Origin: Gnetum montanum
Lineage: Eukaryota; Streptophyta; Gnetopsida; Gnetales; Gnetaceae
Length of the DNA stretch: 64,000 nucleotides
Assembly (NCBI GenBank): GCA_015680685.1
Contig: MNCI01008287.1
Location: 474 to 64,473 of the forward strand
Direction: 5' to 3'
A program made the position numbers and the translations under genes. The notes beneath the pieces are model-generated. The model was not told where the DNA came from. It did not search any database and saw only the letters and a program-made list of their open reading frames with translations. Every line of letters begins with the position of its first letter. The first letter of the stretch is position 1. Of the stretch, positions 32,288 through 44,208 are shown one piece after another.

Positions 32288-35200
32288 ATGGCTACATCAA
32301 CCATCGCTGTTGACACTACTAACCTTGAGAATCCTTGGACTTTGCAAGTCACCCCTCCTATGGTCGAGCCGCCAACTAGTCTAATGCCACCACGCCGCTT
32401 CTTGAGGGACATGCTCAGTGCAGGGAACACTACAATTTCCTCTGTGCTAAACTTGCAACAAATCTACCCATGTATCCAGAAGAACTCAAAGAGAAACGAG
32501 TTCATATTCTGCAATGGAAGGAATTTATTCCTATGTCAAACGCCACTGTACCCTTGACGAATCAACAACAGTGGATCCTAGATCAAATGCTGATGGCTAG
32601 GACATCAACTGAACAATGAGAGGAGTTGTTCCATGATGAAAATCTTCATGACAGGTAGGACAATCTAGACTCCCACTCTGAGGGAGGAAGTCATGCTGAT
32701 TTGGCCATGGCCCCTCCCTCCATGACGTCCCGTGTAAATCCGTTGTTTATGGTCATCATGCCCTTAACATTATCTAATACTAACTGAGTCCTGCACTTGC
32801 CGCAGCTACATTTTCTCTCTCTGACTACCCTCCTGGGTGGTGGCCCATCACAAATCATTCCTCAGCAGGTGCAATTACCTAATCCATCTCATCGTGCACC
32901 TACACCCATGTCACCATATGGCCACACGATACCTACTTTGCAATTACATACAACACGTACGTTCATCCCAACTCACATGATAGAGCCTACCACTATAGCA
33001 TGGTGGATTCCAAACATGTCTCTCGTTGTGCATCCTATGAAGATGTCCCATCTCCCCCATCATCAAAACTAGGTCCCATAGGCGCTAAACCCCGCTACAG
33101 GGTCATTGTCTGTGCCCTCGGCCATGCAAACAACGTATCCAATGGCATAGCCGATGGCGGTTGCCCCATCCGTGCCACCTACCAGGTGGTGGATACCACA
33201 AGTGGCACCGCTTGTAAGGAAAATTCTGATAGCATTGTCCATCGGCCAAGCTATCGCCCCTATTCCGCCACCCAGTGTGGCTCCTCCTACCGTCCCACAA
33301 ATGACCTCTCTGTCTACAAGTCTAGATCAAGCCTTCCAGCTTATTTAGACCCTTACAGAGAAAGTTAAATGCCTCAAGGCTTCTGGTTCTAACACAGTAC
33401 AAGTCATGGATTTTTACCATGATGACCCTATTAGTCCAGTAGTGCCTATTTTATCGTTACCTCCTGGGATGGCACTCCCCCATTTTACAAAATACAATGG
33501 GGAAGGTGATCCCAAAGCCCATTTAGTTACTTTCAGGTCAGAGTCGCTATTATTGCAACAATGGCCACATACTATCATCTACGTCTTTACTATGTCTCTA
33601 ACGGGTAAAGCTTTAGACTGGTATCGAGCACTCCCGTGTGCTTCCATCTCAACTTTGGAAGAGCTGTTAACTCAATTCGTGACTCGTTTCAAGTACAATC
33701 TGAAACCAGAAGTCACACTGGATTAGCTCATGGGAGTCAAGCAAGACTCGCTCGAGTTGGTTCAAAAGTTTATACAGCGGTGGAGCACCACCTTGAACGA
33801 AATCCATGAACCCATCGCAGAGGTCCATCTGTTGGCAATTTTCAAGGGGGCAGTTAATGACTTCATCAAGTCTAAGTTATATTACCTCGCTGCCCACTTT
33901 CTCAGCCAAGCCTTCGCTCAGACCAAGAGCATCCAAGACATAGCAGAGGCTAGCAAGGATCTCGCGTATGTGGTCTACAAAAATGCCCACAACAAGGGTA
34001 AGGACAAAGGCAAGGCTACGACAACGATAGTAGCAGCAATTGCCGAGGGGGCCAAGAAGAAAAACAACAACAAGAAAACATTGACAGAGCCTACTGAGCC
34101 CACAACTAGCTCAAATAGCATCAATCAAGAAACTTCTTCCACCCCTGAAGCACCTCCTCAGCTGAGGCATAAATTTCAGCATAAGGATCGCTCAAATTAC
34201 GTGACTCTACCTGTAAAGCCTTCAGAACTTCTAAAGAAATTATTGGGAATTGGCCACATCTGACACAAGATGGTGTCTAAGGAAGCTCTAAAACACCACA
34301 AGCACCATTATGAGCTATTCAAGAACCCCTCCTTGGCCCAACCTAATGAATCGCCAATCCCCAAGAATTTCAGGCTGGACTGGTTTTGTGACTACCACCA
34401 ATTGTGTGGTTATGACACAGATTACTACTAGGCGTTGAAAGATGACATTCAACGTATGATTGATCAAGGTGACCTAATCTTAGACAGCAGTAATCTGGTT
34501 CGTCTGAAAAACCAACCCATGCATGTGTACCAAGATCCGTTAAATGCAAATAACGCAAGGTACATTATCAATGTAGTGGGTACCGAGGGCGATGGCCAAG
34601 CACAACCAAAGCAACCCTTTTTGTTACGTGTGCCTCCTTGCCTGCCTCAAATGACAAGCCTGTCAACATCGACGGGTGTGACTCAGTGACAACCTTTTGT
34701 CCTCCAAGTCCCATCTCCTACCTTCGTTCCACATGCCACAATCGGTAAAGCCGCGGCCCAGCCCGCGCTTACACCTAGGGCACCCTTTGTCATTAGGATG
34801 CCAAAGCCGTCAGTTGCTCCTGCTACATAGGAGAAAATCTCTAAGTCAATGCCCCAATCATGACTTAACAGGAACGTAGAAGGACGTATGACGGGTAACA
34901 CAGCCAAGGACTGGCTTACGTTGGGGCTTTCCAAGCCTACACCTCTCACCTCAACACCCTTGGCCCCACCTTCCTCTAAAAAAAGCAATGTTATGCAAAC
35001 ACGGCCACCTTTTCCCTACACAAGAAAATACAATCCTCAACTAGAAACTGTTCTGCCCTAAAAGATCCATCTCTTGGGACGAATGGAAGAAGAAAAAGGT
35101 AACAAACCAGATCGTGGGCAGGATCTCCTTGATGCTTTTACGTAAGTCAAGTAGGCTCTCAAATAGAAAAATACAATGTTGAGCCTGTACGACTTGTTGA

Positions 35201-36036
35201 TGACATCCCAAAAGCATCACGAAGCCATGGTTCGCATGCTAACGTCCATACCGGTGGACAAAAACTTGCCAGGAGATGAAGAAGTAATCCATTCGATTAT
35301 GCTTCCTCACACTGCTGAACAACTATGATTCCCCCAGCTAACATTTCATGATGAATCCATTAAGGATGACCCAGAAAAAGGTCAAGTGACAACAGCGTCC
35401 ATGTTCATCACTATCCAGGTCAGCTAGTACTGAATTCGGAGAGTACACATGGATGACGGGGCCATTGCCAATGTCATTCCATTCCCTATAGTGGACAAAC
35501 TGGGTTTGATCAACCAGATCAATCCCACGACAACGTCATGCTTGACGTCTTTTAATGGGGCAAGAGTGCAAGTTAAGGGAACGGTGCACATCAACTTTGT
35601 AGTAGGGGATCAATTCCCCACAAACGTAGTGTTCATCGTCGTCGAGGAGATGCCCGGCTTCAACCTAATATTAGGGAGGTCTTGGTTAGCTCAATTAAGG
35701 GTTGTCTCATCACCCATTCATCAAGAGATCCACTTGCCCTATGCAAGAGGGGAAGTGATCATCCATGGTGATAAGATGACCCCTCAAGCGGTTAACAACG
35801 TAGAAATGGAACAAGGGTCAGAGGTTGAAGTCCCCGAAGATCAAACACCTATCCCAATAATTGAATAGGCTAACACAGTGGCCAATGAAAGCTTGACTTG
35901 GGCTGAACTACCCTTCCAGGGAGAAGATGGTAACGTAGAGGAATGCTATAATAAGCCTCCTCGCCTATACGCATCGCAAAACCTAAAAATGATCAAGAAA
36001 CAATTACAAACCTATCAAATGAACACATTAGCGTGA
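32288..36036 (+). pseudogene. E gag-protease polyprotein
   Basis: One long reading unit with scattered stops. The N-terminal leader has a frameshift near 32400. The Gag core is open at 33406-33720 (VMDFYHDDPISP, KALDWYRALPCASISTLEEL, QFVTRFKYNLKPEVTLD) and 33730-34260. A degenerate knuckle (FCDYHQLCGYDTDYY) lies near 34386-34430. Repeats of PFLLRVPP, PFVLQVP and PFVIRMP follow at 34615-34810. The protease site is RRVHMDDGAIANVIPFPIVD (near 35438-35500), and 35449-35868 is open with FNLILGRSWLAQLRVVSSPI. The unit ends with TGA at 36034. Many stops are TAG or TAA where A or BC has Gln, for example after VTLD at 33723. Confidence 0.8.
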
Positions 36037-36109
36037 CATGTTGTATCCATCCACTATTATGCAGTTTACACTCTTTCTTATGTCGCATTATTCTTTTACG
36101 CATATGATG

Positions 36110-36655
36110 GTCTGGCCCAAAATGGCCTTAAACTATTTATGGCCCGGAATGGCCTTAAACTACTTATAGCCCGCCACGGCCTAAAACTGGAAACTCAATT
36201 TTTATTTATTTTACCCCTTTATGCTTATGATAGTCTGGCCCGAAATGGCCTTAAACTATATATGGCCCAGAATGGCCTTAAACTACTTACGGCCTGCCAC
36301 GGCCTAAAACTGGCAACTCAATTTTTATTTATTTTACCCCTTTACGCTTATGACGGTCTGGCCCGAAAAGGCCTTAAACTAGTTGCAGCCCGCCATGGCC
36401 TAAAATTGGCAAATGTACTTTACCCTTTTATGCTTAAGATGATGATGGCCCGAAATGGCCTTAAACTAGTTGTGGCCCGCCATGGCCTAAAACTAGCAAA
36501 TGTAATTTACCCTTTTACGCTTAAAATGATGATGGCCTGAAATGGCCTTAAACTATTTATGGCCTGCTACGGCCTAAACCTGGTGATTTCGCTTATTCAT
36601 TTATGCTTACTATGGCACAGCATGAAATGGCCTTAAACTATTTACAGCCTACTAT
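36110..36655 (+). repeat. E first motif array: higher-order repeat of GGCC-type motif units
   Basis: About 14 units of two alternating kinds, ggcccgaaatggccttaaac and ggcccgccacggcctaaaac, grouped into larger blocks (about 125 bp, later about 95 bp) that also contain atttattttacccctttatgc. Core AYGGCCTTAAACT or AYGGCCTAAAACTGG is the variant of the window-wide motif. Located between the end of gag-protease and the 3' end of the antisense gene. It happens to be open in one frame (36139-36540), giving ARNGLKL/ARHGLKL repeats. Confidence 0.85.
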
Positions 36656-36759
36656 ATGTTCTGCTTCATGAAAGATAAGATCTTTACTCCAGCCTACATA
36701 GGCCAAAAAATATTATCTTTTACTCCATTCCAATATAATAAACTATTAACCAATATGGC

Positions 36760-37108
36760 CATGTCACATGTCACCTTTACTAACACTTCCACCTATGTCA
36801 TCCAACTCCATCTCTGCCTCAAGAAAATCATCCTTGTAGGGACCTTCTACTTGTGGAGTCTCTTCGTGAGGGTGGTCCTCTCTGAAAGGCTCTTCCTCAT
36901 GAGATTTCTTGTCGCGAGTTTTATCATCTTCATTATGTTCCTCCTCGTGAAGTACCTCTTTGCAAGGACCATCATCTTCATTATGCTCCTCCCCGTGAAG
37001 ACTCTCTTCACGAGGACCATCATCTCCATTACGCTCATTCTCATGAGGATCCTCCTCATTCCGATCCTACAGTTTGACATGATGCACATGTTAACATTGT
37101 CATCGAGA
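36760..37108 (-). pseudogene. Acidic repeat region, possible C-terminal part of the antisense gene
   Basis: The minus strand is open for some 95 codons and encodes Glu/Asp/His-rich repeats of about 16 residues (HGEEHNEDDGPCKEVLHEEE type, three imperfect copies at 37050-36900), ending near 36760. It directly follows the last recognised antisense exon. The gap (37145-37109) has GTAAG and GTAG at its ends but is only 37 bp, too short for a normal plant intron, so the join is uncertain. Confidence 0.4.
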
Positions 37109-37146
37109 CTACGCATAACAAAAATGTAATAGTCCTACAACTTACC

Positions 37147-40100
37147 TATGAAGGTCCCGCGTCAGCTACAAAAGGAATCTATTCCAAACCAACCCACAGA
37201 CATTGCATGATCTCATCCTCGGTAAGCTCAGACTAAACGCCATCTCCTAGATCAATTCCAGCCTTAACCTTTCCCTTCTCCACAGGAGTCCATCGGGGCA
37301 GTTCAGGGAAGAAGGAAGGGACAATGATTTCCCCGCCAGGGAGGGCTATTTCCCTCTCTGGGGAGGTGCTTACTATCACTTGCTCCTGAAACTTTTTGTA
37401 TGCTCCAGAAGCACCGATGACATCAAGAAATAGTTGAAGAAACCACGCTTCAATGGCAAAATCCCTATAATGTTGGTGATAGGTAGCACATTCTCCCTTA
37501 TACACATGCTTATGATCTTTCTGTGTCTACCCCCATTCTTGAACCATTGCACAGTAATCCTTCTAGTCTTGGTTCTTCTGGGCTAGGAGATTCATCTGCA
37601 TCCATTGCTCAACAAGTTCACGACTAGCTTGGACATTGTTTTTGATAACCATCCAATAGCAGACATACTCAATTATAGCTGTCTACCAATTTTCATCATT
37701 GGCCTCTCGAGTTAGCAGAAATTCATTGCAGAACTCCAGGTCCTCAACCCTACTGGTTAGGAATGTCTTCTCCTTTTCTGCTTTATGAAACCTCCTCCAA
37801 AGAGCTTTGTTGACATTCTGGCACTCCCATAAAGAGCGGTTCCAGTGTAATGCACATTTATGTATTTTGTCATAAAGGCTGCGAGGCACTTTGGTCAGCT
37901 CTGGTAAGGGTTCAGGGGTGGTGTCCAAGTCAACGGGCTCTTTGGGATCCCAGCTGAGGTAAGATCCTGTAACATAAAAATAACAGTGAGACGCAACAAA
38001 AGGATACAATATCATAATGCCGACAATCCCTGCGTTATAACACTCACGTACCAATCTCAAGATCGATTTGCTCTAGGAGGCCAATCATATCCTTCACAAT
38101 GCCTTCCATAAAGGCAAATTTATCAGGGGTCTCACCCCAATGCTGAGTAGATGTCGCTGACAAGGGCACGACGCCAGCATCAGAAGTACCTATTATGCAA
38201 ACAAAAATGGGTTAGACGTAGTATGATAGACATAAAGGAAAATTGAGACATTACTATAATGAAAAGCTCAATCCAACAAAACCCTCAATGGTAGTAACAT
38301 GAGGCTACCCTCTAAGGAAAATCCAAACTCACCAGCGACAAGCTGCTCCCCTTTTCCCAGTTCACCCAAAAGGACTTTGGCATCCTCTACCTCCATCTCT
38401 TCCTTCTACACAGGAACCTGTGTGCCACTTTCATTACTAACAAGGGCCTCCTTTTCCAAAATTGGGGCTCCTTCATCACGTTATATAATTATTATCCCTG
38501 TTTCAAGGGTCAACTCCACTATATTCTTCCCTTTGTCTGCTAAAAAATAGTTAATCAAAACACTTACAAATGCTACGCGACGTCACGTCTATACGCAGCG
38601 TAATAAATATATAAACTAATTACGCATCTCTTTACTTACCTGTTGGGGGATTGTTCCTGTGAAACTTAATTTGCAATCTCTTTCTCTCTACGTCAGTTAG
38701 ACCAACGGTCTCCACGGCTGGACGATGTTTTTTCTGCTAGACTAACGAATCCACTATTTTTGTTGCAAGGTGTTTCCCCCTCGACACACTACCAATGAAA
38801 GAGGGGAGCACTCCACCCATGCTGTCCTAGCCCCGCGTACAAGGCACTTCCAAACTCTTAGTAGTAAGTGAAAGCGAATCCCCAATGCCTTCGAGAGGAT
38901 CTTGCAATCAGGTAGTGCCAAAAACCTAGGAAATCTAAGGTTTGGAAATCTAGTTACGATCCTGCTGCACCCAGATTCCATCCCTCTGAACCACCAAGAA
39001 TTTGGCAAAATGCTGAAAGCAAGCTATAAAGAAGGTAAAATTCACGTTGAAGCGGGACTCAAGCTTCTTCCGAAGCTTGACCATTTTAGCTTGCAGGCCT
39101 TCAACGAAGTAGCTGGCCCAATTGTACCACATCCCTTCCTCCATAACCTCCCACATGATCTGAGCCTGTTCTATGGTAAGGATTCTCCCTTGGGAAAGCA
39201 ACTTGGGAAAGGCGCAGGCACGGAAGAGGGAATAAATGGTATGAGCCACCTCTAGCTCAATTTTATCAGCAAGGCTTCCTTTCACTTTCTTGTTAAACCC
39301 CAGCCACTCCTCTATCTCCTTCTGGTGCTTAGAACTCCTTTTTGAATTTTCTTCTATCGGAAGGCCATTAGAGGGAACGCCAAAGAAGTCAACGAATAGT
39401 TGAGCATCAATATCAAAACTTACACGCACGTTACACACGCGTATGCAGAGACGCTTGGCTTCTTCACTGAAAGAGTTAACTAGGGTCAACATTTCACCCA
39501 CAGTGACGTCAGGGGTTACCGCTAGAAATAATTCCATTAGTCCAACTTCCTGGAGGTTATTGGTTAGGATAGCTAGGTCCGCACTATGGCTAAGCCAATG
39601 CTGCGTTTCTTTTATGTCGTCATAACGAAACAAAAGATTGTTTGCTTCACACCCAGAAGCCATAACCGTGATCTCCCATGATTCCTTAACTGTAAACATA
39701 AAACAAGGGTTTAGACAACATAGCAAAATAAAACAATTTTACACATTGTTTCCATCCTGTAAGATTGTACAATAAACCACCATAGCGTAATTTACCACAT
39801 CTGAAAGGCGAAGGAAACGTTGGGATTTTTATTTGCACGTCTGCGATAGTGAGAGGACGATCTAAAGTCCACTCCTTATCTAGCCATCTAAGCCTTTTGC
39901 ACTTGGAAAAGAATTCAACATAGCAATTAGGGTAATGTGGGATTTCCAATTCTAGTTGTCCCATAACACCAACACGTACATTGCTAATAGAGGTGAACTC
40001 CTTTATTGTCATTTCAGTCATAGAAAACATATCTGTATCACCCTGGAGACCATCATTATTGATGAAAAACCTACATCACAGAATGTAGACAATTGTTTAC

Positions 40101-41262
40101 ACTGGTCATAAATTTAGACAAATAGTTAGCATATTACGATGCTGTGGAAACACTTACTCACCTACACAATACACAATCCCAGGTGGATTCTGGAAATAGG
40201 TCGTAAGATGACAAGCCACGAATAGAGTGTTATAGGCATGATAACAATTAAACCTAGGAATATCCTAGATCCAAGACAAACACCTCAAACCCCTAGTGCT
40301 CTGTTCACAATCTTGTACTTGCATGGTTTCGATTGAGCCGTCCACCAGGAATGTCAAGATGCTTTGTGTTGATCCAACCAGTAGCATCTCCAAAATGGCG
40401 ATGGCTATCTCAGCCGACAGATGTGACCAAATAATTACACTATAATTGCATAACAAAAACTGCAAAACTCTTGTGCACCTCTTCAGAACCAAACTGCCTC
40501 CTCCTTTACACAAGCATGAGGAGGAGGAACATTGGCCACGAGGACATGTAAACAACATAGAACGCCCACGATGTCCAAGATGATCAGGACAAGCTTTAGC
40601 GTAATCCTTTACAATGAAACAGACTTCTATTAGGAACAGCAATATAGACATACTAATGATGTAATAACAACACATAAAATTTTTCTTCATTACGCAACAT
40701 TAGGGTTTCTGTTACCTTGACTCCTAGGAGATTTCAAGTTATGCTAGAAATGCATTACAAAAACCGCCCAAATCCTTGCCATCGCACAAGGGCTGTCCCT
40801 GACAACGATGATAAAAGTAATACTATGTATTATCCCAGCATAACATGCAATACTTATGGGTGAGATGACGGAATCCTATTCATACTACATAAGGGTATAG
40901 TACCTGGACTTCCCCAGTTATGCATTATGTATACACAATATCGTCCAACATTGCCCTAACCCTTGCGACTACACAAGGTCTGTCCCTAACAACAGCAATA
41001 GCATTAATAGTACAAACTACAATAGCTTAGCTCGCGTGACCAAGTATCAACACCTGCCATAATACTCATCTTCAAAATAGGTACAATTGCAATGCCATAA
41101 CAATGGAAATAACAATCATGCAGGAGGGTAAAAAACCACTTACCGAGCAAGTGGAGTAGCCTCTAGCGTTTCGACCCTAGCCTTTGAAACCCGCTGCAAA
41201 CTCTCCTGCACTTCATCAATCTTCTCCAATTTAACATGTTTACCTTTGATCTTTAGCACCAT
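37147..41262 (-). pseudogene. Spliced antisense gene inside element E (at least seven exons)
   Basis: Proposed exons on the minus strand: 41262-41144, 40606-40162, 40032-39796, 39689-38640, 38536-38333, 38189-38052, 37966-37147. Donors are GT with typical context (gtaagt, gtgagt, gtacgt); acceptors follow T-rich stretches ending AG. The reading phase carries correctly across all six introns; the last five are all phase 1. Exon 2 is an FCP1-like phosphatase domain. Exons 3-4 encode a region (CVKESWEITVMASG, then VRVSFDIDAQLFVDFFGVP) whose layout recalls the 'putative plant transposon protein' or plant-mobile-domain families; this is a weak match. Exons 5-7 are charged and probably helical (SLWECQNVNKALWRRFHKAE). 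In-frame stops occur at likely CAG/CGA codons (for example 37233, 37683), and exon 2 has a frameshift, so this copy is dead. Confidence 0.65.
40162..40606 (-). pseudogene. FCP1/NLI-like HAD phosphatase domain (exon 2 of the antisense gene)
   Basis: In plants this family includes RNA polymerase II CTD-type and related protein phosphatases. Order of landmarks: LKLVLIILDIVGVLC (equivalent to the DLNGVL/DxDxT nucleophile strand; the first Asp is kept), PPPHACVK, then after a one-base frameshift near 40490 KRCTRVLQFLLCNYSVIIWS (family pattern KRPF..EFL..CF..F.VGVWSS), and near the end AYNTLFVACHLTTY and QNPPGIVY (family pattern NTLLIDDSPYK..NPP). The IDDS metal-binding Asp residues are replaced (VACH), so catalysis would be lost. 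It ends at a GTGAGT donor. The call rests on pattern recall, not on a search. Confidence 0.5.
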
Positions 41263-41860
41263 GGTCACGACTGAACAACTTTCGCAAAATTGTCTGCTTA
41301 CACCTTACTTCTACTTTCCTTCTGCTATAGCCTACCTCAAATTCGCAATGTCTCCAATCTACTTTGAAGATGAATCATGGACTTACAAATAAATTGGTTG
41401 AAACTAACTGTTGCGTGCCCGACCAATGTGGAATTTTCTCGAAATGCAGGTATGTTAGTGTGAAATGAAGCATGAAGATCACAACATTAATCTTCTAGAT
41501 ATCATATAGATTACAGTCCAAAAAGACCCTAAACTAACGTGTAGCTCATCGTCTCGTAATTTAGTCGCATTAACTAGGGCCTCCAAAAAAATCTAAATTA
41601 GTTATCTCAACATGCTAGACGTGTCACATTACACTCCCCACCATAGTTCACAGAAGTCTTACGTTGACATCTAGGAAATTGTGCTTACCACTTTCTCACA
41701 TATCACGCATATGGTAATGGTTTGCTAAGACCTTAAACTGGTAGCTCTTTAACATGTACCACTAAAGCAAGAAAACCTTCTATCGTTTCCACAGGTTGAC
41801 AAAAAATAATGTAACAACCTCCATTTTTTACGGTTTTGTAGGTCAATTCGCAAATAGACG
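41263..41860. other. Gap between antisense gene start and pol in E
   Basis: No conserved frame. The antisense start codon (41262) and the pol frame (from about 41861) diverge here, so a promoter for the antisense gene would be expected in this stretch; I see no clear TATA box. One motif copy (AAGACCTTAAACTGG) lies at about 41727-41742. A T-rich stretch and cgcag at 41855-41863 could be the 3' splice site for pol. Confidence 0.45.
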
Positions 41861-42990
41861 CAGCTTTACTTGCACCCCTAGCCTTAACAGGCCCATATAG
41901 GGAAATTGTTAGACAGCTCAATCATGCACTAATAGGAACTGATGCTTCCCTTTGTGATACAACCATAGCAACATTAGAAGTATCCCCAAACTGGACAGAA
42001 CACTTGGCCCGAACCCTAGACCTAGAAGCTAGTGATGTAACGGAGGATTCCCTTACTAAGGTCCCTATGGTTACGCACAAAGGAGGAAGTAAAACCCTGA
42101 AAGTTAGTTCTCTCCTTGACCAACAAATGCAAAACGATATATCTCGAGTGCTCCAAGATAACATTACGGTGTTTGCATGGTCATACGAAGATATGCCAGG
42201 TTTAGATCCAAGGCTAATACAGCACAACATAGTGTTAGACCCGCATATCAAAGCTGTTAAACAGAAAGCACGAAGATTAAGCCTGAAATCGTGTTAGCAG
42301 TGCGTGATGAAATCACTAAGCTATATTAGGCTAGTTTCATTTTCACAGTCGATTATTCGGATTGGGTGTCAAACATCATAGTTGTCTCTAAGAAAACGGG
42401 AGGAATACACATCTATATAGACTTCTGTGATCTAAAAAAGGCCACGATTAAAGACAACTTCCCATTATCGAATATCAACCAACTTATCGATATAACAGCT
42501 GGCCACACATTACTATCCTTCATGGATGGGTTTTTAGGCTATAATCAAATCCATATCAACCTAGAACACCAACTGACTATGAATTTCATGACCCATTGGG
42601 GAACTTTTTGTTATACCATGATGTCCTTCAGGTTAAAAAATGCTAGAGCAACCTATCAACGTGCTATTAGAGATTACCTCTTAGAGAGATTGAACGACTA
42701 CATAGACGACATAGCTATCAAATCTAAGAAGTTGGAAGATCACTCAAGAGACCTAGAGTTAATCCTTAAATGATGTCTCAAACACGACCTGCGGCTCAAC
42801 CCAAGAAAGTGTGTATTCAGAGTCAAGACCGGGTGCATGTTAGGGTTTGTGGTATCAGAAACTGGCATCCGAGTAGACCCCGACAAGGTTAAAGCCATCA
42901 TTAATCTGGCACCACCTACAAACCTCAAAGAACTACATGGGGTGTAGGGTAGGTTGCAATTTATCAAGTGATTTATCTCAAGATTAACAA
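41861..42990 (+). pseudogene. E pol N-terminus and reverse transcriptase
   Basis: The connector (TGPYREIVRQLN; FAWSYEDMPGLDPRLIQHNI at 42170-42235) parallels BC. The frame shifts near 42285. Reverse transcriptase is open at 42366-42773 with IDFCDLKKATIKDNFPL, SFMDGFLGYNQI, KNARATYQRAI and the catalytic box LNDYIDDIAIKSK. Downstream LNPRKCVFRV and LGFVVSETGI appear after a stop at 42771. The usual MPFGLKNA reads MSFRLKNA, another sign of decay. Confidence 0.8.
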
Positions 42991-43004
42991 ACAAGTTACA
43001 CCCT

Positions 43005-43560
43005 ATGCAACATTTTCTCAAGAAAGGGGTTAACTTTGAATGGATCGAGAACTACCAACGAGCGTTTAATAGTCTAAAGAAAGAGTTGTTACATTTGCCA
43101 ACGGTTTTCCCCCCACAAAGGGATCAACCTTTCTACATATACCTAGTGAGCTCAGAGGTGTCTATAGCTACATTGTTGTGCCAGAGAAGGAATGATGGGT
43201 TAAAAGTTCCTATCTACTACCTAAGTCATGCTCTATTTGCATACGAAACACGGTACAATGAAGTAGAGCATAACTATTTAGCATTGGTGTTTGCACTCAA
43301 GAAATGTAGGCACTATCTTTTCCATAGCTAGGTCAATATAATCTATAAAAACAACATTCTGCAGGCCATCACAAACAATTTGTACGAAAATAGTAGGATA
43401 GCCCATTGGAAAGCCATCACAATAGAATTCGACTTGCACTACGTTAGCCAATCTTCCATGAAAGGCCAAGTGATAGCCGACCAGCTTACAACATCACCGG
43501 TTAACAATCAAGCCACGATAGAGCCTGAGTTTCCTGATGAATAGATACATAGTTTAAGCC
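43005..43560 (+). pseudogene. E RNase H (first domain) and connector
   Basis: Open at 43005-43331: FEWIENYQRAFNSLKKEL, PFYIYLVSSEVSIATLLC (relatives have DAS where this has SEVS), VPIYYLSHALFAYETRYNEV and LALVFALKKCRHYLFHS. After TAG at 43330 the connector reads EFDLHYVSQSSMKGQVIADQ (43427-43486). Confidence 0.75.
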
Positions 43561-44208
43561 CTATATCAACAAGCCTCGAAGCAACGTTATACTTTGATAA
43601 AGCTTTGACTACTAGAGGAGGCAGCACTGCTGCTATTATTATGCTCTCCCCTAAGGATGTTCATCCATTGGCTTACTGCCTGGCTTTCCCTTGTACAAAC
43701 AATGTGGTAGAGTATGAGGGGCTCCTCAGGGAATTGTTAATAGCCAGGAAACTCAAAGTTCAACACCTGGCAATCTGAGGTAATTCGATGCTCATCATCA
43801 ATCAAATCACAGGGGTCAGCTATGCATCTGCAGCCCTATTATGATATGGCTAAAGATCTCCTAAAATAATTCATGACAACTGATGCCCAACACGTTCTGC
43901 ATAACGAAAACACTATAGCCGATGCACTAGCCACACTGGCCTTAAACGTGCTACCACATTTGTATGCCACTTGGCCCGCTTTAATGATGGAATGTACAGA
44001 GCCTATCATTCAAGCGAAGAAAATTTCTTCTCTAAGTACAGGTGGAACGCCAGAATGGTATGCTAACATTAAAGCCTACTTTCTGCATAGTGAACCACTG
44101 CATGAGCTAACACCCGCACAAAAAAATGCAATCCGCAAGCGTGCCCAGAAATATGTCATCATTGGAGACAGTACTCTCTGTAGACACTTTTTGATGAAGT
44201 ATTGCTAA
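43561..44208 (+). pseudogene. E second RNase H region and linker
   Basis: ATLYFDKALTTRGGSTAAII, FPCTNNVVEYEGLLREL and, after frame breaks near 43780-43870, HNENTIADALATLAL (from 43900), open to 44208. It has the same dual RNase H arrangement as BC, typical of the Tat clade. Confidence 0.7.

Noticed and set aside
36139-36540. 133-codon frame of NGLKL repeats as a real repeat protein
   Set aside because: The frame exists because a 27-bp-type DNA repeat happens to be a multiple of three. Other arrays of the same motif do not keep frame. Kept only as a speculative finding.
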